Below, piece after piece: positions 1 through 10,142 of a stretch of 64,000 nt of DNA. The stretch's first letter is position 1. Every line of letters starts with the position of its first letter. Source of the DNA: Tardiphaga robiniae. Lineage in GTDB: Bacteria > Pseudomonadota > Alphaproteobacteria > Rhizobiales > Xanthobacteraceae. The position numbers and the translations under genes were made by a program. Under the pieces are notes generated by a model. The model saw only the letters and a list, made by a program, of their open reading frames with translations, had not been told where the DNA came from and ran no database searches. The stretch is taken from positions 248,001 through 312,000 of the forward strand of contig NZ_LVYV01000034.1 in the NCBI RefSeq assembly GCF_001618955.1. Direction: 5' to 3'.

Positions 1-1291
1 CCATCCCGCCTCGAGCTGGCGTGAGGCCGTCGATACCACGACGTTTCTCTATGAAGAGGCCGCGAAGACGCGGCTCGGCGCCAACAAGTTTCTGCTCGAT
101 GGTCGTCACACCGGCACCGGCGGCGGCAATCACGTCGTGGTCGGCGGCAGCTCACCGGCGGACTCGCCGTTCCTGCGTCGGCCGGATCTCCTGAAGAGCC
201 TCGTGCTGTATTGGCAGCGCCATCCATCGCTGTCCTATCTGTTCTCAGGCATGTTCATCGGTCCGACCAGTCAGGCACCGCGTATCGATGAAGCGCGGCA
301 TGATGGTCTCTACGAATTGGAGATCGCGCTGGCACAGGTGCCGCCCCCGGGCGAGAAGGCGCCGTTGTGGCTGGTCGATCGGCTGTTCCGGCATATCCTC
401 GTCGATATCACCGGCAATACCCATCGCGCCGAAATCTGTATCGACAAGCTCTATTCGCCCGATGGCACGACAGGTCGTCTCGGCCTCGTCGAATTCCGGG
501 CGCTCGAAATGCCGCCCGATCCGCGCATGTCGCTGGCGCAGCAGCTCCTGATCCGCGCGCTGATCGCGAAGATGTGGCGCGCGCCGCAGGACGGCAAATT
601 CGTCCGCTGGGGCACGGCGCTGCATGATCGCTTCATGCTGCCGCATTTCCTCTGGGAGGATTTTCAGGACGTGCTGAGTGAACTCGGCCGGTCCGGTTAC
701 GAATTCTCCAAGGAATGGTTCGAGGCCCAGCTCGAATTCCGCTTTCCCGTGTTCGGCCACGTCACCTATGGCGGCGTCACGTTGGAAGTCCGTCAGGCAC
801 TGGAGCCCTGGCATGTGCTGGGCGAGGAGGGCTCGGCCGGTGGCACCGTGCGCTATGTGGATTCCTCGGTGGAGCGGTTGCAGCTCAAGGCCAATGGCTT
901 CACGCCGGGCCGGCACATCATTACCTGCAACGGCCGTGCGTTGCCGATGACCGATACCGGCCGGGCCGGCGAGGTGGTCGCCGGCGTCCGTTTCAAGGCC
1001 TGGCAGCCGGCCTCCGGCCTGCATCCGACGATCCCGGTCCATGCGCCGCTGGTTTTCGACATTTATGACAGCTGGAATCGCAGGTCGCTCGGCGGCTGCG
1101 TCTATCATGTGGCGCATCCCGGCGGCCGCAATTACGAGACAAAACCGGTCAATGCCTATGAGGCGGAGGCCCGGCGGCTGGCCCGTTTCGAGGAGATCGG
1201 CCACACGCCCGGCGAAATCGCCCCGCCAAGGGCAGAACGCACACTTGAATTCCCATTGACCCTCGACTTGCGAACGCCTCTCCTGCATTGA
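1..1291 (+). CDS. DUF2126 (transglutaminase-associated) protein, 3' part
   Basis: This is the C-terminal part (about 430 residues) of a large DUF2126-family protein; the reading frame is open from base 2, so the gene starts upstream of the window. The glycine-rich segment [17 protein letters not shown] near the left edge is the conserved family signature, so the GTG at 137 is an internal codon and not a start. The family has no proven reaction; its full-length members usually carry an N-terminal transglutaminase-like domain and lie beside circularly permuted ATP-grasp/alpha-E proteins, as here. That neighbourhood has been interpreted as a peptide-modifying or peptide-ligase system. The next gene begins about 30 bases downstream on the same strand, so co-transcription is likely. 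Confidence 0.85.
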   Translation, partial: HPASSWREAVDTTTFLYEEAAKTRLGANKFLLDGRHTGTGGGNHVVVGGSSPADSPFLRRPDLLKSLVLYWQRHPSLSYLFSGMFIGPTSQAPRIDEARHDGLYELEIALAQVPPPGEKAPLWLVDRLFRHILVDITGNTHRAEICIDKLYSPDGTTGRLGLVEFRALEMPPDPRMSLAQQLLIRALIAKMWRAPQDGKFVRWGTALHDRFMLPHFLWEDFQDVLSELGRSGYEFSKEWFEAQLEFRFPVFGHVTYGGVTLEVRQALEPWHVLGEEGSAGGTVRYVDSSVERLQLKANGFTPGRHIITCNGRALPMTDTGRAGEVVAGVRFKAWQPASGLHPTIPVHAPLVFDIYDSWNRRSLGGCVYHVAHPGGRNYETKPVNAYEAEARRLARFEEIGHTPGEIAPPRAERTLEFPLTLDLRTPLLH

Positions 1292-1322
1292 GAATGCAGG
1301 CAGTTTGGGCTGGAGAGTCGGA

Positions 1323-3830
1323 ATGACGGGACAGGCCGGTCAGGGGAAAAAGCCCCGTCCGGGACATCGTAAAGTCGCGCAATGGACCCGCGACTACGAG
1401 CGGCTGCCCGGAATTCCCGACGAATTCATCGCCCAGGACGGCACGCCGCGGGAGGTCTGGACGCGTTTCTTCGAGGCTTTCGGCGCCATGGCGCCCGTTG
1501 AGATCGAACGCCGCTTCGGTTCCGCCGACCGTCATCTCCGGGAAGCCGGCGTCACCTACCGCGCGCCCGGCGAAATCGCCGACCGGATCTGGCCGCTCAG
1601 CCATGTGCCGCTCCTGATCGACGAATCCGAATGGCTGCAGATTTCAGCGGCAATGACGCAGCGCGCGGAGTTGCTGGAGAAGATCCTCGGCGATCTCTAT
1701 GGCGATGCCAACCTTGTCGCGTCCGGCGCGATCCCGGCGGCGGCGATTGCCGGAAGCTCGGAATATCTGCGGGCCATGCGCGGCGTGAAGCCGCCGGGCG
1801 GTCGCTATCTCAACGTCTATGCCGCCGATCTCGGCCGCGGCCCCGACGGCCGCTGGTGGGTGCTCGGCGATCGCACACAAGCGCCGTCCGGCATGGGCTA
1901 TGCGCTGGAAAACCGACTGGTGCTGTCGCGTGCCTTCACCGACCTCTACAAGTCGATGAATGTCGAGCGCGTCGCGCCGTTCTTCGAGGCGTTTCGCGAC
2001 AGTCTGCGCGCCTCGGCCGACCGCGACGAACCGCGTGTGGGCCTGTTGTCACCGGGGCCGTTCAGCGAAACCTATTTCGAACACGCGACGCTGGCGCGCT
2101 ATCTCGGTTTCCTGCTGGTGGAAGGCGATGACCTCGCAGTGTCCGGCGATCGTGTGCACATCCGCACTGTGGCCGGCTTGAAGCGCCTTGATGTGCTGCT
2201 GCGCCGCGTGGATGCCAATTCGCTCGATCCGCTGGAGCTGGATGCCTCGTCGCAGCTCGGTGTGCCCGGGCTGATCGACGTTGTCAGAAAGAATGGCGTC
2301 GTCGTCGCCAACATGCCGGGCTCCGGCGTGATGGAAGCGCGCGCACTGCTGGGCTTCCTGCCAAGCTTGAGCCGGAAGCTGCTCGGCGAACCACTCAAGA
2401 TGCCGCATATCGCCACCTGGTGGTGTGGCCAGAAATCGGCGCGCGAGGAAGTGCTGGCGCGGCTCGACAACTTTGCCATCGAAGGCGCCTATGGCGGAGC
2501 GGTGCCCGGTTTCCCTGGCTACTCGCCCGTGCTGCCGTCGCAGCTCTCGCCAAGCGAGCGCGAGCGTCTGAAGGCGGCGATTGCCAATCGCGGTGTCGAT
2601 TATGTCGGGCAGGAGCTGGTGCAGCTCTCGACCACGCCGGTCTGGGACAATGGCCGGCTCGCGCCGCGTCCGTTCGTGCTGCGCGTCTTCGCGGCGGCGA
2701 CACCGGACGGCTGGACCATCATGCCCGGTGGCTTCTGCCGTATTGCGGATCAACCGGATGCCCGCGCAGTCTCCATGGGTGCCGGCGCGCGCGCAGCCGA
2801 CGTCTGGGTGGTGGCCGACAAGGCCGTTGCTGCATCGACGCTACTGCCGGCCGTCGACAATGTGCGTATCCGCCGCATCGCCGGCTGGGTGCCGAGTCGC
2901 GCCGCCGACAATCTGTTCTGGCTCGGGCGCTATCTCGAACGCGCCGAATCCACACTGCGTCTGATTCGTGCACTCAGCGTGCCGCAGCGCGATCCCGGCA
3001 AGGGCGGGGCCACTGGGCAGCAATCGATCGAGCGCATCCAGCGCATGCTGATGATCTGGGGCGCGACATCGCTCACCTCGCGCTCCCAGCCGGCCAAGAT
3101 CGCGGCTCAGGCATTGCAGGGCGAAGAGCAGTTTGGCTCAGCGCTATCGCTGGTGCGCTCTGCATTGCGGACCGCCACCTCGCTGCGCGAACGGCTGTCC
3201 CCCGACGCCTGGCAGGTCATCACCGAAATGGCCGAGCGGCTTGCGCATGAAGTCGAAGATGACGATGACGTCGTCAGTGCGGCCGAACTCACGCTGCAGG
3301 AACTGGCGAGCTTCGCCGGTCTCGCGCAGGAAAACATGAACCGAGCCGCGGGCTGGCGTTTCCTCGAAATGGGGCGCCGTGCCGAACGCGCCATCAACAC
3401 CACGCGCTTTGCGCGGCAATTCGCGTCCGACGAGGCGACGAGCGACGATCTCGATATCCTGCTGACGCTGGTCGATTGCCAGATCACCTATCGCTCGCGT
3501 TATCTCGTTGGTCCGCTATTGGCACCGGTCCGCGATCTCGTGGTGCTCGATCCCTATAACCCGCGCTCGGTGGCATTCCAGGTCTCGGCACTAAATGATC
3601 ACATCGCCAGCCTGCCGACGCTGAAGGAGAACGGCCTGATGGAACGGCCGCAGCGGCTGGCGGTGGCGCTGCGTTCGTCGCTGGTCACCGGCGAGGCATC
3701 CGAGATTCATACCAAGTCGCTGTTCGCGCTGGAGCAGGATCTCTTGACGCTGGCGGATTCGATCGGCCTGCATTACTTCCCGCACGGCGCCAGCGCATCG
3801 CGCCCGGAAAAGCTCACGGGGTTGGCGTGA
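1323..3830 (+). CDS. Circularly permuted ATP-grasp / alpha-E fusion protein
   Basis: An 835-residue protein that joins a circularly permuted type-2 ATP-grasp domain (roughly residues 70-480, with the family segments GMGYALENRLVLSR and MPHIATWWCGQKSARE) to an alpha-helical alpha-E (DUF403) domain (roughly 500-820, starting at RIAGWVPSRAADNLFWLGRYLERAE). In many bacteria these are two adjacent genes. The ATG at 1323 is chosen because a GGAG lies seven bases upstream; an in-frame TTG at 1305 has no such site. By family analogy it is a predicted ATP-dependent peptide or amide ligase, but its substrate is unknown. It overlaps the following transglutaminase gene by four bases, which indicates translational coupling. 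Confidence 0.88.
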   Translation: MTGQAGQGKKPRPGHRKVAQWTRDYERLPGIPDEFIAQDGTPREVWTRFFEAFGAMAPVEIERRFGSADRHLREAGVTYRAPGEIADRIWPLSHVPLLIDESEWLQISAAMTQRAELLEKILGDLYGDANLVASGAIPAAAIAGSSEYLRAMRGVKPPGGRYLNVYAADLGRGPDGRWWVLGDRTQAPSGMGYALENRLVLSRAFTDLYKSMNVERVAPFFEAFRDSLRASADRDEPRVGLLSPGPFSETYFEHATLARYLGFLLVEGDDLAVSGDRVHIRTVAGLKRLDVLLRRVDANSLDPLELDASSQLGVPGLIDVVRKNGVVVANMPGSGVMEARALLGFLPSLSRKLLGEPLKMPHIATWWCGQKSAREEVLARLDNFAIEGAYGGAVPGFPGYSPVLPSQLSPSERERLKAAIANRGVDYVGQELVQLSTTPVWDNGRLAPRPFVLRVFAAATPDGWTIMPGGFCRIADQPDARAVSMGAGARAADVWVVADKAVAASTLLPAVDNVRIRRIAGWVPSRAADNLFWLGRYLERAESTLRLIRALSVPQRDPGKGGATGQQSIERIQRMLMIWGATSLTSRSQPAKIAAQALQGEEQFGSALSLVRSALRTATSLRERLSPDAWQVITEMAERLAHEVEDDDDVVSAAELTLQELASFAGLAQENMNRAAGWRFLEMGRRAERAINTTRFARQFASDEATSDDLDILLTLVDCQITYRSRYLVGPLLAPVRDLVVLDPYNPRSVAFQVSALNDHIASLPTLKENGLMERPQRLAVALRSSLVTGEASEIHTKSLFALEQDLLTLADSIGLHYFPHGASASRPEKLTGLA

Positions 3831-4705
3831 TCTACGAAATCCGCCATGTCACGACCTATAGCTATGAAAGCCCGGTGAGCTATGCGCGCTGCTCGCTGCG
3901 GCTGCAGCCCAATAGCAGCGCCGGACAGCAACTGGTCTCGCACATTGTCGATATCAAGCCGCTGCCGGCGGCCCGCGCCATGCGGACGGATTTCTTCGGC
4001 ACACCGACGGAGAGCGTACTGATCGAAAGCCCGCATCGGGTGCTGCGGATCGACAGCCGGTCGCGCGTCTATGTCGAACGTTTTGCGCCGGGGCGCGGCG
4101 ACGACAGCCCTTCCTGGGAGAGCGTCCGCGAGGCGTCGTTCGATTCCAGCGACCTCAGCGGTGCGTCGCCGATCGGCTATGTCTTCGCCAGTCCGCTGGT
4201 GCCGATCATCGATGCCGTCACGGACTATGCAGCGGTGAGCTTTACCGAAGGCCGCGGCATTCTCGCCGGTGCCGTCGACCTGATGCATCGCATCCGCACC
4301 GAGTTCAAATACGATCCGAAGGCCACGGTGATTTCGACGCCGTTGCAGGAGGTGCTGGATAAGCGCCACGGCGTCTGTCAGGATTTTGCGCATATCATGA
4401 TTGCGGGCATGCGCGGCGTCGGCCTGCCTGCCGCCTATGTCAGCGGATATCTGCGCACCATTCCCCCGCCGGGCAAGGAACGCCTGCAGGGCGCCGACGC
4501 GACCCATGCCTGGGTGTCGGTCTGGTGCGGCGAGGAACTCGGCTGGATCGGCTTCGATCCGACCAACGACATTTTGGTCGAGAACGATCATATCGTACTG
4601 GCAATTGGCCGCGATTTCTCCGACGTGTCGCCGGTCGATGGTGTGATCGTCGGCGCGCGCAAGCAGAAGCTCGCCGTCGCTGTCGATGTGCTGTTGCTGG
4701 AATGA
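3827..4705 (+). CDS. Transglutaminase-like cysteine protease family protein
   Basis: A 292-residue protein with the N-terminal beta domain (MIYEIRHVTTYSYESPV) typical of the COG1305 transglutaminase-like group, followed by the catalytic core. The active-site cysteine is in GVCQDFAHIM, the histidine in ATHAWVSVW and the aspartate in IGFDPTND, so all three triad residues are present. No signal peptide is visible. It starts with GTG inside the stop of the upstream ATP-grasp/alpha-E gene and its own stop overlaps the next ATG, so four genes form one tight operon. The likely role is proteolysis or amide exchange on a peptide made or handled by its neighbours; the substrate is not known. Confidence 0.88.
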   Translation: MIYEIRHVTTYSYESPVSYARCSLRLQPNSSAGQQLVSHIVDIKPLPAARAMRTDFFGTPTESVLIESPHRVLRIDSRSRVYVERFAPGRGDDSPSWESVREASFDSSDLSGASPIGYVFASPLVPIIDAVTDYAAVSFTEGRGILAGAVDLMHRIRTEFKYDPKATVISTPLQEVLDKRHGVCQDFAHIMIAGMRGVGLPAAYVSGYLRTIPPPGKERLQGADATHAWVSVWCGEELGWIGFDPTNDILVENDHIVLAIGRDFSDVSPVDGVIVGARKQKLAVAVDVLLLE

Positions 4706-5901
4706 CCATCGTCCGTCGCGCGCATAACACGGCCGACGTCATCATCCTCGGCGCCGGTGCGGCCGGCCTGATGTGCGCCGGCATTGCGGGGCAACGCGGT
4801 CGCTCGGTGATGCTGCTGGAGCAGGCGAGGGCGCCGGGCGAGAAGATCCGCATCTCCGGCGGTGGACGCTGCAATTTCACCAACCTGCATACGACGCCGG
4901 CGAATTTCCTGTCGCAGAATCCGCAATTCTGCAAATCGGCGCTGAAGGGATTCACCCAGCAGGATTTCATTGCGCTGGTCGAAAAATATCGCATCGCCTA
5001 TCACGAGAAGAGCCGCGGGCAATTGTTCTGCGACGGCTCGTCCCAGCAGGTCATCGATATGCTGCTGGACGAAAACCGCCGCAGCGACGTGCAGATGCGG
5101 CTTGGCGTCGGCATTCTCGGTGTGACGAAGAACGATAGCGGCTTTGTCGTCGCCACCGATCAGGGCGAGTATCGCAGCCAGTCGCTGGTGATCGCCACGG
5201 GCGGGCCTTCGATCCCGAAAATGGGTGCCAGTGCCTTTGGCTACAAACTGGCGCAACAATTCGGGCTGAAGATGGTCGCGCCGCGCGCCGCACTGGTGCC
5301 GCTGACCTTCGACGTTGCGGCGCTTGCGCAATTCAAGGATCTCGCAGGCGTTGCCGTCGATGCCGTCGTCAGTATCGGCAAAACCAGATTCGACGAGGCG
5401 CTGCTGTTTACCCATCGCGGTCTCAGCGGTCCGGCGATCCTGCAGATCTCGTCCTATTGGCGCGACGGGCTCGATGTCGTCATCGACATGGCGCCGACGC
5501 GCGATGTGCTCGCCGCCTTGAAGGACGCACGCCGCGAACGTCCGCGGCAGGAACTGGCAACGGTGCTCGGCGATATCCTGCCGAAGCGATTGGGGCAGAT
5601 GGTTGCGGACAGGATCGCCGGCCCGCCGCGGCTGGCGGATTTTTCCGACAAGCTTCTGGCGTCGGTGGCCGCGGCGGTGAAGGAGTGGCGCGTGCGGCCG
5701 AACGGCACCGAAGGTTATCGCACAGCCGAGGTAACCCTTGGCGGTGTGGACACCACAGAACTGTCATCGAAAACGTTTGAGGCCACATCGGTACCGGGGC
5801 TGTATTTCATCGGCGAGGTCATCGATGTTACCGGCCATCTCGGCGGCTTCAATTTCCAATGGGCGTGGTCGTCCGGCGTTGCCGCGGGGCGGCACGTCTA
5901 G
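4702..5901 (+). CDS. BaiN/HI0933-family flavoprotein
   Basis: A 399-residue NAD(P)/FAD-dependent oxidoreductase of the HI0933/BaiN family. The N-terminal Rossmann motif (ILGAGAAGLMCA), the SGGGRCNFTN segment that contacts FAD, the internal ATGGPSIPKMG and the C-terminal GLYFIGEVIDVTGHLGGFNFQWAWSSG are all conserved. The ATG at 4702 overlaps the stop of the transglutaminase gene by four bases; longer in-frame starts would lie inside that gene. The family reduces unsaturated substrates in some bacteria, but the physiological substrate here is unknown. Overlap with the upstream genes places it in the same transcript, although it is functionally unlike them. Confidence 0.88.
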   Translation: MTIVRRAHNTADVIILGAGAAGLMCAGIAGQRGRSVMLLEQARAPGEKIRISGGGRCNFTNLHTTPANFLSQNPQFCKSALKGFTQQDFIALVEKYRIAYHEKSRGQLFCDGSSQQVIDMLLDENRRSDVQMRLGVGILGVTKNDSGFVVATDQGEYRSQSLVIATGGPSIPKMGASAFGYKLAQQFGLKMVAPRAALVPLTFDVAALAQFKDLAGVAVDAVVSIGKTRFDEALLFTHRGLSGPAILQISSYWRDGLDVVIDMAPTRDVLAALKDARRERPRQELATVLGDILPKRLGQMVADRIAGPPRLADFSDKLLASVAAAVKEWRVRPNGTEGYRTAEVTLGGVDTTELSSKTFEATSVPGLYFIGEVIDVTGHLGGFNFQWAWSSGVAAGRHV

Positions 5902-5933
5902 ACAGCCTCCGGCGAATATCCAACAATCCGGCC

Positions 5934-7316
5934 ATGATCTATCGCCACGCCATCGGTGACCATACGCATGTCTTCGCGGATCTGCGCGACCTCATGGCCA
6001 AGGCGACACCGCCGCGCTCCGGGGATCGGCTGGCCGGAATTGCAGCCGAGACCGCCGAGCAGATGATCGCGGCACGGATGGCGCTGGCGGATGTGCCGCT
6101 CACGCAATTCCTGCAGGAAATGGTTGTGGCTTACGAAGACGACGAGGTCACGCGTCTCATCGTCGATACGCATGATGCCGCCGCATTTTCCGCGATCTCG
6201 TCGCTGACCGTCGGCGGCTTTCGTGACTGGCTGCTGTCGGACGCGGCCACGCCGCGGGTCCTTCAGGCCGTCGCCCGCGGCATCACCCCGGAAATGGCCG
6301 CCGCTGTCTCGAAGCTGATGCGCAATCAGGACCTGATCCTGGTGGCCAGGAAGTGCGAGGTGATCACGTGCTTTCGCAACACCGTCGGCCTACGCGGGCG
6401 CATGAGCGTGCGGTTGCAACCGAACCATCCGTTCGACGATATCCGGGGCATCACGGCGTCCATTCTAGATGGTTTGATGCTGGGTTCGGGTGATGCCTGT
6501 ATCGGCATCAATCCGGCGAGCGACGATCCTGCGGTGTTGGGCGGATTGGTGCGGCTGCTCGACGATGTCATCACCAAGCTGGATATTCCGACCCAGAGTT
6601 GCGTGCTCACCCATGTCACGACCAGTCTTGATCTCATCAACCAGGGCGCTCCGGTCGATCTGGTGTTTCAGTCGATCGCCGGGACAGAAGCCGCCAACAA
6701 GAGCTTCGGCATCGATCTGGCGATCCTGAAGGAGGCGCATAATGCCGGCCTCTCCCTGGAGCGCGGCACGCTCGGCCAGAACGTCATGTATTTCGAGACC
6801 GGGCAGGGCTCGGCACTATCGGCCAATGCCCATCACGGCGTCGATCAGCAGACTTTGGAGGCGCGGGCCTATGCCGTGGCCCGGGCGTTCGACCCATTGC
6901 TGGTGAACAGCGTCGTCGGCTTCATTGGGCCGGAATATCTCTATGACGGCAAGGAGATCATCCGCGCCGGGCTGGAGGATCATTTCTGCGGCAAGCTGCT
7001 CGGCCTGCCGCTGGGTGTCGATGTCTGTTACACCAACCATGCCGAAGCCGATCAGGACGACATGGACAATCTGCTGACGCTGCTCGCGGCGGCAGGTGTG
7101 ACCTTCGTGATGGGAGTGCCGGGCGCCGACGACGTGATGCTGAACTACCAGTCGACGTCATTTCACGACGCGCTCTATATCCGCGACCTCTTTGGGCTCA
7201 AACGCGCACCGGAATTCGACGATTGGCTGCAACGGGTCGGGCTCTCCGGAGCGGACCTTCGCATCCGCGATCGGGAAGGCCTGCTGCCCGATCTGGCCGC
7301 GCGTCTGATCGCCTGA
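5934..7316 (+). CDS. eutB: Ethanolamine ammonia-lyase large subunit
   Basis: A 460-residue EutB, the substrate-binding subunit of adenosylcobalamin-dependent ethanolamine ammonia-lyase, which converts ethanolamine to acetaldehyde and ammonia. Family segments include the N-terminal NHPFDDIRGIT region, DLVFQSIAGTEAANKSFGID, GQNVMYFETGQGSALSA and FVMGVPGADDVMLNYQS, and the length is normal. The ATG at 5934 gives the usual EutB N-terminus (IYRHAIGDHTHVF). The partner subunit eutC is not adjacent: it lies downstream of hpnP. No microcompartment genes or eutA reactivase are visible in the window, so this is the short form of the pathway used for ethanolamine as nitrogen or carbon source. Confidence 0.95.
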   Translation: MIYRHAIGDHTHVFADLRDLMAKATPPRSGDRLAGIAAETAEQMIAARMALADVPLTQFLQEMVVAYEDDEVTRLIVDTHDAAAFSAISSLTVGGFRDWLLSDAATPRVLQAVARGITPEMAAAVSKLMRNQDLILVARKCEVITCFRNTVGLRGRMSVRLQPNHPFDDIRGITASILDGLMLGSGDACIGINPASDDPAVLGGLVRLLDDVITKLDIPTQSCVLTHVTTSLDLINQGAPVDLVFQSIAGTEAANKSFGIDLAILKEAHNAGLSLERGTLGQNVMYFETGQGSALSANAHHGVDQQTLEARAYAVARAFDPLLVNSVVGFIGPEYLYDGKEIIRAGLEDHFCGKLLGLPLGVDVCYTNHAEADQDDMDNLLTLLAAAGVTFVMGVPGADDVMLNYQSTSFHDALYIRDLFGLKRAPEFDDWLQRVGLSGADLRIRDREGLLPDLAARLIA

Positions 7317-7463
7317 CGTCAATAAACCGTCATAAGCCTTGGCGCTTTGTGCGCACTTGCGCGGAGCTGGTCACGACCTTGTCACCGCCTGCCACAATCT
7401 TGAAGAAATTCTGGCCCAGATTCGGACGTCGTGATTAGATCGCCCAAAGTATTCGGCAGGAGT

Positions 7464-7488
7464 GGAACGGTTTTATCTCGGCGACGTT
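7464..7488 (+). promoter_or_regulatory. EcfG (general stress sigma) promoter of hpnP
   Basis: GGAAC at 7464-7468 and CGTT at 7485-7488 are separated by exactly 16 bases, the alphaproteobacterial EcfG consensus. It lies about 53 bases before the hpnP ATG, between eutB and hpnP. In Rhodopseudomonas palustris TIE-1 hpnP transcription is known to depend on EcfG, which supports the assignment. Confidence 0.85.
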
Positions 7489-7541
7489 ATTGAAGGTTCA
7501 GCGCTTATGGGGACCGCTGATGCATTCACAGAGGAATTTTG

Positions 7542-9125
7542 ATGAGAGCTGAGGGCAGGCAGACGGTCCGGCGCATCCTGTGCGTCTTTCCGCGATACAC
7601 GTCTTCATTTGGCACGTTTGAATATTCATATCCTCTGACCGACGGCGTTCAGGCCTTTATGCCTCCCCAAGGCTTGCTGCTGATTGCGGCCTATATGCCT
7701 GAGAACTGGGAAGTCCGTTTCATCGACGAGAACATCCGTGCCGCCACGCCCAACGATTTCCTCTGGGCCGAAGCGGTGCTGGTGTCAGGCATGCACATCC
7801 AGCGCACACAGATGAACGACATCTGCTACCGCGCACATTCCTACGATCTTCCTGTGGCTATCGGCGGACCCTCGGTATCCTCCTGTCCGGATTACTATCC
7901 GGCTTTCGACTATCTCCATATCGGCGAACTCGGTGATGCCACCGATCAACTGATCGATATCCTGGAAAAGGATACGTCGCGCCCGGACCGGCAAGTCGTG
8001 CTGAAGACCACTGATCGCCTGGACATGACCAGGTTTCCGATTCCGGCCTATGAACTGGCTGATATTCCGCGCTACTTCCTCGGCAGCATCCAGTATTCTT
8101 CGGGCTGTCCGTATCAGTGCGAGTTCTGCGATATTCCCGGCCTCTACGGGCGTAATCCGCGCCTGAAGTCGCCGGAGCAGATCACCGCCGAACTCGACAA
8201 GCTGCTCGAATGCGGCATCATGGGGTCAGTCTATTTCGTCGATGACAACTTCATCGGCAACCGCAAGGCTGCGCTCGATCTCCTGCCGCATTTGGTCGAA
8301 TGGCAGAAAAGGACCGGCTTTGTCTTGCGTCTGTCATGCGAGGCGACACTCAACATCGCCAAGCGGCCGGAAATCCTTGCACTGATGCGGGATGCCTGGT
8401 TCGGCACGATCTTCTGCGGCATCGAGACGCCCGATCCCGTCGCCCTCAAGGCGATGAAGAAGGATCACAACATGATGGTCCCCATCATGGAGGCGATCGA
8501 GACACTGAACAGTTTCGGCATGGAAGTCGTGTCGGGCATCATTCTCGGCCTGGATACCGACAGGCCGGAGACCGGGCAGCATCTGCTCGAATTCGTCGAG
8601 GCATCGCAAATTCCGCTTTTGACCATCAACCTGCTGCAGGCGCTGCCGCAGACGCCACTATGGGATCGGTTGAAGAAGGAAGGACGGCTCAACGAGGACG
8701 AAGGTCGCGACTCCAACGTCGACTTCCTGTTGCCCTATGACGACGTTGTAAAGAGCTGGCGGCGCGCCATGGGCAGCGCCTATGTGCCGGAGAAGCTGCT
8801 CGAGCGTTTCGAGTACCAGATACGCCATACCTATCCGAACCGTATCAAGCCCCCGATCGGCGCCATGCTGACCTGGAAGAGCATTCGGCTTGGGCTGGTG
8901 ATGTTGCGTAACATCTTCTGGAAGGTCGGCGTGCTCGGCGACTACAAGCGCGCGTTCTGGAAATTCGCATTCAGGCGGCTGGCGCGGGGTGAGATCGAAT
9001 ATCTCATCAGCGGGATCATGGTGGCGCACCACCTGATTAACTTCGCCAGGGACGCGTCTGGTGGTCAGACCAACGCGTCCTATTATTCGCTGAAGCTGCA
9101 GGATGCTGCCGTTCCCGCCGAATAA
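7542..9125 (+). CDS. hpnP: Hopanoid C-2 methylase (B12-binding radical SAM)
   Basis: A 527-residue HpnP, which methylates the hopanoid A ring at C-2 and so makes 2-methylhopanoids. It has an N-terminal cobalamin-binding domain (roughly residues 10-150, [17 protein letters not shown] region) and a radical SAM core with the cluster motif C-P-Y-Q-C-E-F-C (CxxxCxxC) near residue 190, followed by a basic C-terminal region. The ATG at 7542 has GAGGA six bases upstream. It sits between eutB and eutC; the following eutC starts 17 bases after its stop, so the two are probably co-transcribed from the EcfG promoter. Family assignment is by whole-length resemblance to the Bradyrhizobiaceae methylase. Confidence 0.92.
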   Translation: MRAEGRQTVRRILCVFPRYTSSFGTFEYSYPLTDGVQAFMPPQGLLLIAAYMPENWEVRFIDENIRAATPNDFLWAEAVLVSGMHIQRTQMNDICYRAHSYDLPVAIGGPSVSSCPDYYPAFDYLHIGELGDATDQLIDILEKDTSRPDRQVVLKTTDRLDMTRFPIPAYELADIPRYFLGSIQYSSGCPYQCEFCDIPGLYGRNPRLKSPEQITAELDKLLECGIMGSVYFVDDNFIGNRKAALDLLPHLVEWQKRTGFVLRLSCEATLNIAKRPEILALMRDAWFGTIFCGIETPDPVALKAMKKDHNMMVPIMEAIETLNSFGMEVVSGIILGLDTDRPETGQHLLEFVEASQIPLLTINLLQALPQTPLWDRLKKEGRLNEDEGRDSNVDFLLPYDDVVKSWRRAMGSAYVPEKLLERFEYQIRHTYPNRIKPPIGAMLTWKSIRLGLVMLRNIFWKVGVLGDYKRAFWKFAFRRLARGEIEYLISGIMVAHHLINFARDASGGQTNASYYSLKLQDAAVPAE

Positions 9126-9142
9126 ACGGTAGTGTTGGCGTC

Positions 9143-9928
9143 ATGACAGATCGACACGACATGACGCCGACTTCACCGCAACTCTCCCTCACGGAGTTGC
9201 GCGCGCTAACCCCGGCGCGTGTCGGGCTTGGGCGGGCCGGAGCTAGCCTGACCACGCAAGCCTTGCTTGACTTCACTTTGGATCATGCCCGCGCGCGTGA
9301 TGCGGTCCATGCGCCCTTTGAGGCTGAAGCCATCGCGGCGGTATTGGCCGGGCAGGGGACGAACGCGTTGATTGTGACGAGTCAGGTTGCGGATCGGGCC
9401 GATTACCTCAAGCGCCCCGATCTCGGCCGCCGACTGTCTCGCGAGTCACGGGAGTTGCTTGAAGGGCGCGACAGCGTCGCGTGCGATCTGGTGATCGTGA
9501 TTGCGGACGGCCTGTCTCCGGCTGCGGTCAATGCGCATGCGCTTGGCCTGCTGGGTACCTTAATGCCCAAATTGGCGGGGGTCGGGATCGGCGCTGTTGT
9601 CGTTGCCGGCGGGGCCAGAGTCGCGCTTGGCGACGAGGTCGGTGCGTTATTGAGGGCCCGGATGACGATCATGCTGATCGGCGAACGTCCGGGTCTCTCG
9701 GCGCCGCAGAGTCTCGGCGCCTACCTGACCTTCGCACCGCAGCCGGGTCTGACGGACGCTGCGCGCAACTGCGTGTCGAACATCCAGGCGGCCGGTCTGT
9801 CCTTCGAGGAGGCAGCGAGCAAGATTGCCTGGCTGGCGCGCGAAGGGCTGAATCGCAACATGACCGGTGTGGCTCTGAAAGATGAAAGCGGTCTGCAACT
9901 GGTAGCACCGCTCGTTGCACCAGCATGA
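9143..9928 (+). CDS. eutC: Ethanolamine ammonia-lyase small subunit
   Basis: A 261-residue EutC, the subunit that completes the adenosylcobalamin site of ethanolamine ammonia-lyase. Recognisable family segments are [66 protein letters not shown] and [18 protein letters not shown]. It begins 17 bases after hpnP and is therefore separated from its partner eutB by 1.8 kb. Under the layout seen, part of its expression should come from the stress promoter ahead of hpnP. The C-terminal tail is slightly longer than usual. The 214 bases downstream, before the RND gene, show no gene. Confidence 0.93.
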   Translation: MTDRHDMTPTSPQLSLTELRALTPARVGLGRAGASLTTQALLDFTLDHARARDAVHAPFEAEAIAAVLAGQGTNALIVTSQVADRADYLKRPDLGRRLSRESRELLEGRDSVACDLVIVIADGLSPAAVNAHALGLLGTLMPKLAGVGIGAVVVAGGARVALGDEVGALLRARMTIMLIGERPGLSAPQSLGAYLTFAPQPGLTDAARNCVSNIQAAGLSFEEAASKIAWLAREGLNRNMTGVALKDESGLQLVAPLVAPA

Positions 9929-10142
9929 AACAACAGCCTCTGCGCTCCATTTTGTGACCTGAAAGGCAACCTCTGCGCGCTCCCCGCCTTGCGATGTGTC
10001 ATACAGACCTGCTACATCTGCCCGCGGCAAATTTACCGCATGTTTTCAAGGGCTAGCGCTGTTCGGTCTCGCCGATTCCAGCCTTACTACTGCCCGCGAC
10101 GCTTGCTAGGCAGACGCCGCTGACGACAGGACTGGACAGGGT

